Part shown: positions 8,070 through 16,357 of the stretch, in pieces | How the letters are laid out: each line of letters opens with the position of its first letter | Position numbering within the stretch: the stretch's first letter is position 1 | Assembly: GCF_003852315.1 (NCBI RefSeq) | Contig: NZ_CP027762.1 | Location: 3,887,501 to 3,951,500 of the forward strand | Origin: Pseudomonas sp. LBUM920 | GTDB taxonomy: Bacteria > Pseudomonadota > Gammaproteobacteria > Pseudomonadales > Pseudomonadaceae | Direction: 5' to 3' | DNA: 64,000 nt | Made by a program: the position numbers and the translations under genes | Notes under the pieces: generated by a model | What the model was told of the DNA's origin: nothing | Database searches by the model: none | The model's input: only the letters and a program-made list of their open reading frames with translations

Positions 8070-9878
8070 ATGAGCATCCTCAACGGACCACGACTGAATT
8101 TCTGGGGCGGCATCCGCACGGACGTAAGCTTGCCAAATAACTCGCCGACCATCCCTTTCAATGGCAACAAGCAATGGCCGCTCTTCGACCTGACCACTTC
8201 GACCCTGGCACCCGGCGCGCAGCCTTACACCGACGACCAGTTGAACAGCATGATCAACGCGCCCGCCGGCAACTACTACACCGCCGGCGGCTGGAACCAC
8301 TACGGCCAGCACGTGGTGGACCTGCAGAACGCCTTGATCAGTTCCCAGGGCAGCCCCGGCAACATCAGTACAACGGGTGACCAGGTCGGTCAGCCGGTGT
8401 ACCTGCTCGGGTCAGTAGACCCGGTGAGCGGCCAGGCACCGGTGTCCGGGCCGATGATGGTGGATCTGGACCCCAGCGCCACGACCACCACGCAGATTTT
8501 TGTCGGCGGCCTGCAAATCGGCAGCAATGACAATATCCAGCTGCTGATTCGCTGCAATGCGGTGTGCAGCAGTTTCGACGTGACCGGGCGCGTGCTCGAG
8601 CCGGCAAAGATGGACGCTCCAGGGTCGTTCCATGCCAGCGGCACGTTCCAGCTGACGTTCCCGCTGAGCAGCATCGTCAGCTGGAACCCGAACAGCAGCG
8701 GCCTCAAGGCGATCATCCAGGCGCCGGGCGCGACGGGCATCGTCCTGCGCTTCGTGATGTTCGAGATGTGCCCGCAGATGACCACCGCGCAGCTTGATGC
8801 CGATTATGCTGCCGGCAAATACACGCCCAACCCGAGCATCGGCCGGGTCATCGGCACGCTGGCCCCGGCCTTTGCCGGCGAGCCGCTGAGCTGCCAGCCG
8901 GGGCGGCAATTGATCAATGCGGCCACGAACAACGCCGCCTATGCGGCGCTGGGCAATAACGGGCTGTTGAGCCTGGACATGGTCAACGTGATTCCCAAGC
9001 AAACCTTCCGTGCGGTACGGGACGACATCACCAGCCCGATCGGGCCGAATGCGAATTATGGGCCGGTGACCATTTCGGCCGGTGCCGCGCCGCTGATCAC
9101 CCTTAACCCGACTGCCAGCCCACTGGTCAATTACTACGTGTATGGCGGCATCGTCGATGTGGCGCTGACCACCAGCCAGCAGCAGGCCGTCAGGACCACG
9201 CCGTTGGCGATCAACGCCCCTGGCCAGGTGGCCGGGACTCAGTTGCAGGCGACCGAGTCGACCTATCGGGTGTATGCGGATCAGCGCAATGTGTACCTGG
9301 AGGATTACCCCAACGGCCTGACGATCACCTTGCAGGTTCGCTACCTCGGCGGGCCGGTGCCCGGCGCCACCACGATCGGCCTGGCAGCGAGCGCACCGGG
9401 CGTCTACGAGCAGAAGCAATACACGGACTTTCTCAACTTTCCGCCCTCGCTGACCGTGAATGCGGGCCAACAGACGGTGAGTTTTCCCGTGACGCTCACA
9501 TCCGGCAGCGCCGCCCAGGCGGGCTTCGTGGCCCTGACCTGCACGGCCAATGGCGTGGACAACGGCGCCTTTTTCACCAACTTTCGAAAATACGCTCAGA
9601 CAGACTTTGGCATCGCCAGGGGCAGCGTCATTACCTGGCAACAGGTGTACCCGAATGTGCTGCGCTTTCACTACCTGGCGTTCCCCGCCATGTCGCGCTA
9701 CGTGCCGTTGAACCATCCTGACGCGATCATGGGCGCGAAGAACGCCATCCTCGCGCGCACCTCGGACGCCTACAAAGGCACCACGTTGTTCATGCCGGTC
9801 GTGCGCTCGATGTCCCCCGCCCAGCGCGCACTGCTGCGGGCCTATCTCACCGGCAGCCCGTGGCAGCCACCGCAATAG
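8070..9878 (+). CDS. VioB/RebD N-terminal-domain-like protein, copy 2
   Basis: This 602-residue protein is a shorter paralogue of the product of 4349-6709. It begins MSILNGPRLNFWGG, keeps IGRVIGTL..GEPL with PGRQLI near residue 275, and ends with FPAMSRYVPLNH and FMPVVRSMSPAQRALLRAYL, which parallels the YPFMS and YMPSTRELSAPKARLFLKYL region of VioB as I remember it. No signal peptide is present. The ferritin-like C-terminal part of VioB/RebD is absent here too. Start chosen at ATG 8070, 3 bp after the cytochrome-like partner. Confidence 0.72.
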   Translation: MSILNGPRLNFWGGIRTDVSLPNNSPTIPFNGNKQWPLFDLTTSTLAPGAQPYTDDQLNSMINAPAGNYYTAGGWNHYGQHVVDLQNALISSQGSPGNISTTGDQVGQPVYLLGSVDPVSGQAPVSGPMMVDLDPSATTTTQIFVGGLQIGSNDNIQLLIRCNAVCSSFDVTGRVLEPAKMDAPGSFHASGTFQLTFPLSSIVSWNPNSSGLKAIIQAPGATGIVLRFVMFEMCPQMTTAQLDADYAAGKYTPNPSIGRVIGTLAPAFAGEPLSCQPGRQLINAATNNAAYAALGNNGLLSLDMVNVIPKQTFRAVRDDITSPIGPNANYGPVTISAGAAPLITLNPTASPLVNYYVYGGIVDVALTTSQQQAVRTTPLAINAPGQVAGTQLQATESTYRVYADQRNVYLEDYPNGLTITLQVRYLGGPVPGATTIGLAASAPGVYEQKQYTDFLNFPPSLTVNAGQQTVSFPVTLTSGSAAQAGFVALTCTANGVDNGAFFTNFRKYAQTDFGIARGSVITWQQVYPNVLRFHYLAFPAMSRYVPLNHPDAIMGAKNAILARTSDAYKGTTLFMPVVRSMSPAQRALLRAYLTGSPWQPPQ

Positions 9879-9890
9879 GAGGCAAACGCT

Positions 9891-10940
9891 ATGACACTCC
9901 ATATTCCCGTACAGCCCATCGAATCCCTGCGCCCGAGCAGCGTTATCGCCGAAGGCCTGCTCAACCCGCGTGGTGTGTGCCTGCAGGCCGATGGCAGCCT
10001 GTTGCTGGCCGAAGCCGGCTCAGGCTCGGCAGACCAGCCTTTGAGCAGTCGCATCAGTCGACTGCCGCCCGACCCTCTAAGGCCGGGCGCCTATCTGCCC
10101 GGCGAAGTGCTCGCTCAGGGTTTTCGCAGCATGAACCTGCAGGCGCGCATGCTGCGGGATGAAATCATGGGCCTGTCCGACATCGCCTGCGGTGACGGAC
10201 GTTGCCTGGCCAGCCAGACCGATTACGTCGGCGGTTCCAGACTGCTCGATCTGCAATACAGCCCGCCCGAGCCGGTGTTCCACAGCCGTGGCAACCTGAA
10301 CGCGCTGTGCTACCACCCGACGCGACGCAGTTGGCTGGCGGTGAAACCGGATACCAATCAACTGGTGGAGTTCAGCCACGGTGAGCAAGAACGCGTGCTC
10401 GCGCAATTGCCTGTTCTGGATGAGGGTCAGGAGGCTGTGCCTGTCACCCTGGTGTACGAACCGCACACAGGCGCCGTGTTGATCAGCCTGTTCTCCGGCG
10501 AATTGCACGGCGACCCCGCGCGCAAAGGCATCGACTTTGCCGACTACGCCGGGCAAGTGATTCGAGTTCACCCGGCCAGCGGGCAGACCGAGGTGGTGAT
10601 TCGCGGCCTGCAACTGCCCACCGGGCTGGCGCTGTGCCCGCAAGGCAATCTACTGGTGCTGGAGCTGTGCAGCCATTTGCAACAACCCTTGCTGCCGAAC
10701 TGGAATGGCGAGCCGCTGCACGGAGGCTTTACGCGCTTTACCGGGCGGCTGTTGCGCTGTGACCTGCACAACGCAACGGTTGAAGTGCTCGCGCGCGGGC
10801 TGGATACGCCCTCCAACCTGTGTGTGGTGCAGGACGCGGTAGTGGTGAGCGAAGGCATGGGCTTGACGGGCCGACCGCTGCCGACACCCGACGGCAGTGT
10901 GGCGCCGCTCAGTGGCAGGCTGCGGCGGGTGCAGCTATGA
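9891..10940 (+). CDS. ScyD/ScyE-like (NHL/SMP-30 type) beta-propeller protein
   Basis: The 349-residue product follows a strong RBS (aggaggcaaacgct) only 12 bp after the previous gene. Repeated blade motifs such as LLNPRGVCLQADGSLLLAEAG near residue 24, GQVIRVHPASG near 220, and LPTGLALCPQGNLLVLEL near 240 indicate a six-bladed propeller resembling ScyD/ScyE proteins of scytonemin clusters. Those cyanobacterial proteins are thought to be exported, but no signal peptide is visible here. It closes the ebo/VioB-like block. Whether it is an enzyme or a scaffold cannot be told from sequence. Confidence 0.65.
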   Translation: MTLHIPVQPIESLRPSSVIAEGLLNPRGVCLQADGSLLLAEAGSGSADQPLSSRISRLPPDPLRPGAYLPGEVLAQGFRSMNLQARMLRDEIMGLSDIACGDGRCLASQTDYVGGSRLLDLQYSPPEPVFHSRGNLNALCYHPTRRSWLAVKPDTNQLVEFSHGEQERVLAQLPVLDEGQEAVPVTLVYEPHTGAVLISLFSGELHGDPARKGIDFADYAGQVIRVHPASGQTEVVIRGLQLPTGLALCPQGNLLVLELCSHLQQPLLPNWNGEPLHGGFTRFTGRLLRCDLHNATVEVLARGLDTPSNLCVVQDAVVVSEGMGLTGRPLPTPDGSVAPLSGRLRRVQL

Positions 10941-10942
10941 GC

Positions 10943-11239
10943 CTAAACCGCATCCTCCAACAGCAAAACGGTCGCGGGGCCGGCGCGAAAAGACGGATTG
11001 TGCCGGGCCGCTTCGACCATATGAGCGGCCACATGGTGGGCGCCCAGGGCGTCCTTCGAGGCCCACTTTTCGATCAAGACAAAACTGTCAGGGTTGCCGA
11101 CCACGGGGTGCAAATCGTAGTGCAGACAGCCATGCTCGGCCCTGACCAATGGGGCCAGTTTCGCGAACGCTGCACGTTGCTCGGCGCCCTTGCCGGGCTG
11201 CGTATTGATTATGACGACAAGCCGCACTTCATCTGACAT
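10943..11239 (-). CDS. ABM-type putative quinol monooxygenase
   Basis: The 98-residue protein is about the normal length of antibiotic-biosynthesis-monooxygenase/YgiN-like proteins. It has VVIINTQPGKG near residue 8, a central HGCLHYDLH and then FVLIEKWASKDALGAHH, which is the usual order in this dimeric ferredoxin-like fold. I chose the internal ATG at 11239, because the upstream 22 residues look non-coding. It is convergent with the beta-propeller gene, the stops being 2 bp apart. Its physiological substrate is unknown, although small quinols are typical of the family. Confidence 0.8.
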   Translation of the reverse strand: MSDEVRLVVIINTQPGKGAEQRAAFAKLAPLVRAEHGCLHYDLHPVVGNPDSFVLIEKWASKDALGAHHVAAHMVEAARHNPSFRAGPATVLLLEDAV

Positions 11240-11329
11240 GCAAACACCACCGCAAAGGTTGGTTAAGGAAGTCGCACAGTACGTGAGCACACCAACCAGG
11301 TGCAAAAAAAGCTTAACCGAGGGGCGCGT

Positions 11330-11425
11330 TTCACAGGGTTTTCACAGTCGCACGCATAGGCTCAACTCAGCTCCTAAGTGAACACCTTTAAGCCCGCGCC
11401 CCCATCGTGGGCTTTTCTTTGTCTG
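11330..11425 (+). ncRNA. Putative sRNA-like repeat, copy A
   Basis: This segment is related along its length to 18345-18440. Shared in order are TTTTCACAGTC, a purine-poor linker, AGCTCCT (CTCCT at 11371-11375), GTGAACA, CCTTTAAGCCC and a GC hairpin followed by TTTTCTTTG. A CTCCT stretch that could pair with Shine-Dalgarno sequences, placed 14 bases before an intrinsic terminator, is the usual layout of a small trans-acting RNA. No match to a named family was recalled, and transcription is inferred only. Confidence 0.45.
11390..11420 (+). terminator. Intrinsic terminator of repeat copy A
   Basis: Arms AAGCCC and GGGCTT with a C-rich loop are followed by TTTTCTTT. The same hairpin closes the related copy at 18404-18436. 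Confidence 0.6.
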
Positions 11426-11709
11426 CGATTCTGAATGCGCGGCGGTTAATCCCTTATCCATCACACGCCAGAACTCAGCGTTTACGTAGCCCATCGCTCA
11501 AACGCTTCTGCGCCCAAGCTTAAGTAAACTCACCCAGCGCGGTTTTTTGCTCCGCTTCATCCGTTGACTGAACCGCGTGACTTGGCGATGACGCTGAACC
11601 CATCGCAACCCAGCGCGATAAATCAAACACGCGCATAGAAAATTTGAATTAGTCAGTTGCCCGCCCGGTCAAGAACTATGAACGCAGTAAATCTGACGAG
11701 GTAACAGTG
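11426..11709. other. Intergenic stretch without a recognised gene
   Basis: Between the sRNA-like element and the 44-residue ORF I see no coding signal in either strand. It presumably contains the promoter of the small ORF at 11710, but no box can be fixed with confidence. Confidence 0.4.
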
Positions 11710-11844
11710 ATGACTATCCAAGCAGAGACACTCGTAGAACTGACCGAAGCGCTTCAGGAACGCGGCCTGAATCTGGTTTCAGATGTGCACTTCACCCGCG
11801 CGCCGTACCGGCAGAACCACCGCTGGATTTGCACCGTCGCGTAA
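11710..11844 (+). CDS. Small hypothetical protein, 44 residues
   Basis: The ORF has a plausible RBS (GAGG at 11698-11701, 8 bases before ATG) and codon use like the neighbouring core genes. The product begins MTIQAETLVELTEALQERG and ends RWICTVA, with no membrane segment. The charged amphipathic first half suggests a helix. I recall no function. It is independent of its neighbours, which lie on the opposite strand or far away. Confidence 0.5.
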   Translation: MTIQAETLVELTEALQERGLNLVSDVHFTRAPYRQNHRWICTVA

Positions 11845-11903
11845 TGCTGCATTTTGCCGGCGGTCAGGCTTAATGGCCGACCGCTGGCACCGCTTTGATC
11901 ACC

Positions 11904-12062
11904 CTACGTCGAGCGGCTTTCGTTACGATTTTGTTGTTTTTTAACGCCCTTCCCGGTTTTTCGCTCGTATTGGTGATGACAGAACCAGACGACCAGAAGC
12001 AGGCCTGCCAAGCCAAAAACGAACAGCAACAGCTCTAGTGCGGGACCTTCGTGTGAAAACAT
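11904..12062 (-). CDS. Small single-pass membrane protein, 52 residues
   Basis: ATG at 12062 is preceded by gaggaacgaaaa, a good RBS. The product begins MFSHEGPALELLLFVFGL, has one strongly hydrophobic helix up to VVWFC, and then a very basic tail (YERKTGKGVKKQQNR) that would be cytoplasmic under the positive-inside rule. The layout is typical of small regulatory membrane proteins, but no family is recognised. Confidence 0.5.
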   Translation of the reverse strand: MFSHEGPALELLLFVFGLAGLLLVVWFCHHQYERKTGKGVKKQQNRNESRST

Positions 12063-12232
12063 TTTTCGTTCCTCATCCTGAAGTCGTGCGAACCGAAATC
12101 GGTCGCACCCGAAATTATTCGTAACAATTCGAACATTTTCAGGTTAATCGCCAAAACCCCGCATGGCAACCCCGAATCGGCTTAAAACCATTGACCTAGA
12201 CGGGTTGCTTGGGTGATCGCGTTCTGCAGGCA

Positions 12233-12262
12233 ATAAAAAACCCGGCGCTGGGGCCGGGTTCG
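12233..12262 (-). terminator. Intrinsic terminator after the acidic small protein gene
   Basis: Arms AACCCGGC and GCCGGGTT enclose a six-base loop. On the minus strand it is followed by a run of T (TTTTTTAT). It lies 15 bp beyond the stop of the gene at 12277-12474. Confidence 0.8.
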
Positions 12263-12276
12263 CTGACGTGAAATGA

Positions 12277-12474
12277 TCAGTTATCAGGGTGTTCACTCGC
12301 GACCGAATCAGCCGCGTCGACATCCGACATATCTTCTTCCAACGGCGCGTCGTCATCAGGCGGCAATGGGAGCGCGTCCTCGTCTCGACGCGAATCATGG
12401 CCCGTTTCGTTGTCTGTGCCGCGCGTCACGGCTTGCTGGGAAAGGTTTCCTGGCGCCTTCTCATTGATTTCCAT
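12277..12474 (-). CDS. Small acidic hypothetical protein
   Basis: The 65-residue product starts at ATG 12474 with GGAGAG just upstream. It begins MEINEKAPGNLSQQ and its second half is very acidic (PPDDDAPLEEDMSD, then VDAADS), so it is probably disordered. A good terminator follows. Similar short acidic proteins are common in pseudomonads but I know of no function. It stands alone in its strand neighbourhood. Confidence 0.55.
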   Translation of the reverse strand: MEINEKAPGNLSQQAVTRGTDNETGHDSRRDEDALPLPPDDDAPLEEDMSDVDAADSVASEHPDN

Positions 12475-12827
12475 GTTGACTCTCCGCTTCGGCGCACGGG
12501 AAATGCGCACTTAAGCTTGAGAGACGGCGCAGCATTCAGAGTGCAAAGCATTAGACGAATGGTGCCAATCAATGCTTGGCATTGAGGCTCTAAGCTTGGG
12601 ATGTTTACTGCCGAACGCTGGCAGAAACGCAAAAAAACCTGATGGGCCGCCGGCGATGGCCGACGAACAACGTGAAACAACTCACATTTATGCAACGCCG
12701 ATATTGAAGGTCAATAATTGACCAACCTATATTTCGCTCCACCCGAGCGCTCACCTCTATACGGATATTGTTCTGCGCCAGCTCGGGTCCCCACCTGAGC
12801 GCAGGCAATCAAACATTGAGGTTTGCC
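12475..12827. other. Intergenic stretch between divergent small genes
   Basis: No convincing ORF is seen. The right end presumably holds the promoter for the secreted protein at 12828 (AT-rich stretch around 12705-12775). Confidence 0.4.
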
Positions 12828-13211
12828 ATGCATCTTTCCAAACTCGCGCCAACCGCCGCCCTGCTCAGCCTGTTTACCCTGCCCACCCACGCTGCCGACC
12901 TGACCGCCCTGACGGGCGCCCTGTCATCGGCCTTGGGCGGCGCCAGCAACAGCAATAGCAACACCCTCAGCACGAATAACGCCTCCTGCCAGCAACAGAT
13001 GCGCGACCTGCAGGCCAACATAAACGCGGCCAAAGGCAAGGGTGACAGCTTGCGCGCAACGGCCTTCCAGGCGGCGCTGACACAAACCAACAAAAGCTGC
13101 AATAATTCCAACTACAACGCTCAGGCACAAGTGGACACCCATCCTCAACGCCAGCAAAACATGAACAAGGCCGCGGATGCCATCAATGCCATCGGTGGTT
13201 TGTTCAAGTAA
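12828..13211 (+). CDS. Periplasmic hypothetical protein, Asn/Gln-rich
   Basis: The 127-residue protein starts at ATG 12828 after attgagg. It has a Sec signal peptide (MHLSKLAPTAALLSL, cleavage likely at THA/AD). The mature part contains two cysteines (ASCQQQM and NKSCNN), Asn/Ser-rich stretches and an amphipathic NINAAKGKGDSLRATAFQAAL helix. No catalytic motif is visible. A terminator follows at 13263, so it is probably monocistronic. Function unknown. Confidence 0.65.
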   Translation: MHLSKLAPTAALLSLFTLPTHAADLTALTGALSSALGGASNSNSNTLSTNNASCQQQMRDLQANINAAKGKGDSLRATAFQAALTQTNKSCNNSNYNAQAQVDTHPQRQQNMNKAADAINAIGGLFK

Positions 13212-13262
13212 GAAGAAACAATCGGAGGCTCCAGCGTCGAGCGTCTTTAAGCCCAGAAATGC

Positions 13263-13295
13263 AGAAGCCCCGCCTGAACGGGGCTTCTGTGTGAA
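13263..13295 (+). terminator. Intrinsic terminator after the secreted protein gene
   Basis: A perfect nine-base stem (AGAAGCCCC paired with GGGGCTTCT) lies 52 bp after the stop codon. The downstream T tract is weak, so efficiency is uncertain. Confidence 0.65.
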
Positions 13296-14057
13296 TCAAG
13301 CAAGAGCCTTTCTCATGCACTTTGAAACCGCAGCAAAAGCCTTACCGGGGCTACTTGCAGCTTTGCTAAACACTTGCGACTGATCAAGTTATCGAGCACT
13401 AATTAGCGCTGAACTGTGCTCCATCACCGTCTGGCGCTCTCACTTGCGCGATATTAGCGAGCGGCAGAACCACCCGAAGTTGAAGAATTACTTCTCGGAC
13501 TTGAATGATAAGTGCAGCCCTCATCCAGCTGCACCTACAGCCGCAAGCGACCTTCTTTTTATAATGTGGCACTTGCATCGACTAAGCTTCGTAGCCTTCT
13601 ACCACGAAGCGTGTGGCGAATGCTTCAGCACCTAAACACACAGGCTCTTGGGCGTTGATCTTCGCGGTTTTGATTAGACTCGAATCCACGACCTGCGCTG
13701 AGGCTTTTGGCCACGCAGTCGCTAGCCCGAACGCAGGCAGATGCAAGCTTTAAATTCAGGCAAATACGTCACGGGGCAGCCCACTGTAACAGCTGCATTC
13801 AATACTATTTTTACGAATGGTGAAGGCTGTAGGCAGGTGTAATCGGGACGTTTTTGAATCACCGTTCGAAGCGGGATTGTAGGGTTGCTGCGCTTAAGTG
13901 AGCAATATTAGGCATTTTTTCTGTGGTGCTGAATTTTGCTTTTTCAATCGACTGGGGACTTTTTAAATCAAGCGCTGCGAGCCTCAACGCTCATACTCGC
14001 GACTTCATTTGAATGGCTTCATTTGAAGTGGCTTCGAGGCTGGCAGCGAATGTTGGG
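13296..14057. other. Gene-poor stretch
   Basis: Apart from the possible transposase fossil at 13582-13722, I see no supportable gene here. Base composition is mixed and ORFs are short with poor codon use, which fits degraded acquired DNA. Confidence 0.4.
13582..13722 (-). pseudogene. Possible IS66-type transposase C-terminal remnant
   Basis: Minus-strand translation without a start codon gives a stretch reading SSLIKTAKINAQEP followed by EGYEA and a stop. This recalls the C-terminus of IS66 TnpC (SLIxTAKxNGxEPY ... VEDYEALLPW). The middle does not match, and no terminal repeats or upstream transposase are present. If correct, it is a short fossil. The assignment rests on about 15 residues. 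Confidence 0.3.
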
Positions 14058-14537
14058 TTATTCGATTACAAGTAAGACATTGGATTGGCATAGAAGAGAC
14101 GAGTTCTCTCCAGGGATCTCAATGGAGATGCTGTAGCCACCTGGCTCCAACGAAGACAAATCTGCGCTGAAGGAGAACCCTGACTTCAAGAGCTTCTGAT
14201 TGTTGAATGCTTTTGCCACGTCCGGGCGATCAACAACAGTATGATCCTTGAATGCGACAGGATTGCCCTTATAACCGTTCAGGCGAAGTTTGATTTCCTT
14301 CGAAGCACTTTGGTTAACGCTATCGAAAGCCCAGCCGTTGAATTGTACAACGCTGCGCGGAACGTAAATACTTGCACCGGTCTTTCCGGCGATGTTGTCA
14401 ATGGCGCATTTATCAGACGGGCTATAGGTGGTTTTGGCGGCTGCCGCGTTTTCCTTGCTTCCTTCCTTTTCATTGCATCCAGTCATTGTCGCTGAAGTTA
14501 TAGCGAGAAAGCTCAGTGCCGCAATCATCTTGTACAT
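14058..14537 (-). CDS. Putative lipoprotein, 159 residues
   Basis: The N-terminus MYKMIAALSFLAITSAT ends in a lipobox-like M-T-G-C, predicting lipidation at Cys21. The mature part has an Ala/Lys-rich linker, KCAIDNI, VQFNGWAFDS, a KLRLNGYKG strand and LEPGGYSISIEIPG, suggesting a beta-sandwich domain. A second Cys near the C-terminus could bond with KC. AT content is higher than in core genes, consistent with acquisition. No family recognised. Confidence 0.65.
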   Translation of the reverse strand: MYKMIAALSFLAITSATMTGCNEKEGSKENAAAAKTTYSPSDKCAIDNIAGKTGASIYVPRSVVQFNGWAFDSVNQSASKEIKLRLNGYKGNPVAFKDHTVVDRPDVAKAFNNQKLLKSGFSFSADLSSLEPGGYSISIEIPGENSSLLCQSNVLLVIE

Positions 14538-15306
14538 GTTTATTCCTGAGGGGCGTCAATGTGTGTAGCGTTGATTTCTTCAATATATAAATGCTTGGCA
14601 GTGCAATCGGCGCAGCTCGAAAAATGCACGACTCATAAGTGGCACAGTCTTCGTCCTTGCTGCTAAAGACATCAACCTCAGCGGTGGGATTATGTAGCGG
14701 TTGGCAGCACAGTACAAGAGTGCGGGAACGGCCCGGTGGCCGTTCTCACACTTTTTCATGGAGCCGTTGGATGGGCGGGCACTGAGAGAGAACGCTTCTA
14801 TCGGGTATGACCTGCGCAGGGTGGCAACGGGGTTTTCGCTCCCTCAAGGCCCCTTGCGTTCTTGATACACGGCATCGTGATAAACAGAATGCGGGGTGCC
14901 AATGCGATGGCTGTTCGAGAGTGATGATGACAAATCCATGTTTCCCTGGAATTCCCGGATGCTATTAATCATTCATTGATCACGTTTTATACACTGTTAG
15001 TAAAATGCGGGGTTGGAGACTTAGCCCACCCTCTCTATGACGTGCGGTGCACGCCCCAGCATTCAGCGCCAGTGACGCTGGCTCGATATGGGGGTTTTCC
15101 GAGGCAGATGGTGACGGTGAATGCACGCAGGGAACTGCTAGGTACAACGCCCAACGAGTCGACACGCCGCAGACGCCCCCGCCCAACCCAACTGACTCGA
15201 CGGGGTGCGCCCCCCCAAACTAAATGGGCGAGCGCCGCTAAGGGAAAGTCAATTACTGAGCGTGTTTTACTCCCAATCAAGGTCCTTATAGGAAACCTTG
15301 TCCTGT
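14538..15306. other. Gene-poor stretch
   Basis: Besides the hairpin at 14719-14757 I cannot support a gene. A start-poor plus-strand frame at about 15045-15230 encodes a Pro/Thr-rich tail ending NPTDSTGCAPPN, which may be a fragment, but I do not recognise it. Confidence 0.4.
14719..14757 (+). terminator. Orphan hairpin with T tract
   Basis: GAACGGCC pairs with GGCCGTTC around a CGGT loop, extended imperfectly outward (GTG with CAC), and is followed by TTTTTC. It looks like a plus-strand intrinsic terminator but no plus-strand gene lies upstream, so an unrecognised RNA or lost gene is possible. Confidence 0.5.
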
Positions 15307-15492
15307 TCAGGAAAGTCGGTTTTTTAATCTGTACGAATAGCACTTACTCATCGCTTCAAAATGGTTTGAGGCCTCGACCTGCCAAGTAAGTACTGCCTCG
15401 TTATGTAAAAGCTTACGTGCATCTTCGCCCTGAGGGCCGGCGAGACAAAATGTCTGCTCACCGTCAGGCTCCAGCCAGAGTTCATCATTCAT
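15307..15492 (-). CDS. Small hypothetical protein, C-terminus possibly altered
   Basis: The 61-residue product begins MNDELWLEPDGEQTF and continues CLAGPQGEDARKLL and LTWQVEASNHFEAMSK. The sequence has normal codon use and resembles short conserved pseudomonad proteins I recall, which end differently after the FEAM segment. The last ten residues here (YSYRLKNRLS) look like read-through of a frameshift. The RBS is weak. Function unknown. Confidence 0.5.
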   Translation of the reverse strand: MNDELWLEPDGEQTFCLAGPQGEDARKLLHNEAVLTWQVEASNHFEAMSKCYSYRLKNRLS

Positions 15493-15577
15493 TGAAAATT
15501 TTTTTGCGCTCTAAGTTGACTGGAATGTAGCGCTGTGAGGCTTACGCCGGTGAAAAAGTCTAGGCATGGCAATCGAG

Positions 15578-16069
15578 CTAAGACAGTAACTTTGCCATTT
15601 CAGACGTACCGGCCCAGCCGATTTGCTCATAAATAGGCCGCCCCATCCGGGTAGCATGCAGTACGGCAAATGTGATCTCTCGTCGAGAAAACTCCGCTTC
15701 AGCTGCCTGCATCAGCGCTGATGCCAAGCCTCGCCGCCGATATTGCGGCTCAACGTAGACGTTCAGCACATAACCTCGCTGGTCCGACGTAGGATGTGAT
15801 GGGTGCGGCGGCCATTCGATGGACATCAGCCCAATACCGGCAACCGGCCGCCCGGCGTCAAGCAGCAAGAACCCAAAGTAGCGGCCATCACTTAAACGTT
15901 GCGTCAGCCATGGTCGAAAATGTTGGGTCATCACCTGTAACTTATCCAGATCGCCACCCGCGTCGAGGAACATGCTTTGCCGGTGCATGCAGATGGTTTC
16001 GAGATCATTGACCTCAAGCGTGCGGCAAGTCAGCCCTGAAAAATCGATACGTCCTTGTGCTGGGTTCAT
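15578..16069 (-). CDS. GNAT-family N-acetyltransferase
   Basis: The 163-residue product has the acetyl-CoA-binding motif A region VLNVYVEPQYRRRGLASAL near residues 100-118 (Q/RxxGxG/A-type loop), preceded by a beta strand with PVAGIGLMSI and followed by VLHATRMGRPIYEQIGW, a typical GNAT C-terminus. I chose ATG 16069, and ATG 16102 is an alternative because neither has a strong RBS. The substrate cannot be inferred. It is isolated, transcribed away from the fasciclin gene. Confidence 0.8.
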   Translation of the reverse strand: MNPAQGRIDFSGLTCRTLEVNDLETICMHRQSMFLDAGGDLDKLQVMTQHFRPWLTQRLSDGRYFGFLLLDAGRPVAGIGLMSIEWPPHPSHPTSDQRGYVLNVYVEPQYRRRGLASALMQAAEAEFSRREITFAVLHATRMGRPIYEQIGWAGTSEMAKLLS

Positions 16070-16357
16070 GACAGGGTCCCGGTGCGAATGAAGAATTATC
16101 ATGAAGCCGAGCCGCCACGCCCGTAAAGTGACCGATGCAAAACACACGCTCTTGGCGAGGGTTGTACTACAGCGGAAAAAATTCGTTCGGCGTTCAAACC
16201 TTGAAGTTTTCGGCCATTAGCTGCCGCTTCAGGAAGAGACTTGAGCGAACACGCCGACGCTCACAAGTTTATTTATGAACGGGTGCATCCACTTTGTTCG
16301 CTGGTTCGTAGATTCAATACCCTCACTCGGAGGGCATACGAGCCAAGGAGATACACC

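Noticed and set aside
13670..13690. tRNA-like string gactcgaatccacgacc
   Set aside because: It resembles a T-arm, but no acceptor, D or anticodon arm can be formed around it. It is more simply part of the possible transposase fossil.
14976..15389. 137-codon plus-strand ORF
   Set aside because: Composition is Arg/Pro/Thr-rich in a way typical of shadow frames, there is no RBS, and I recognise no domain.
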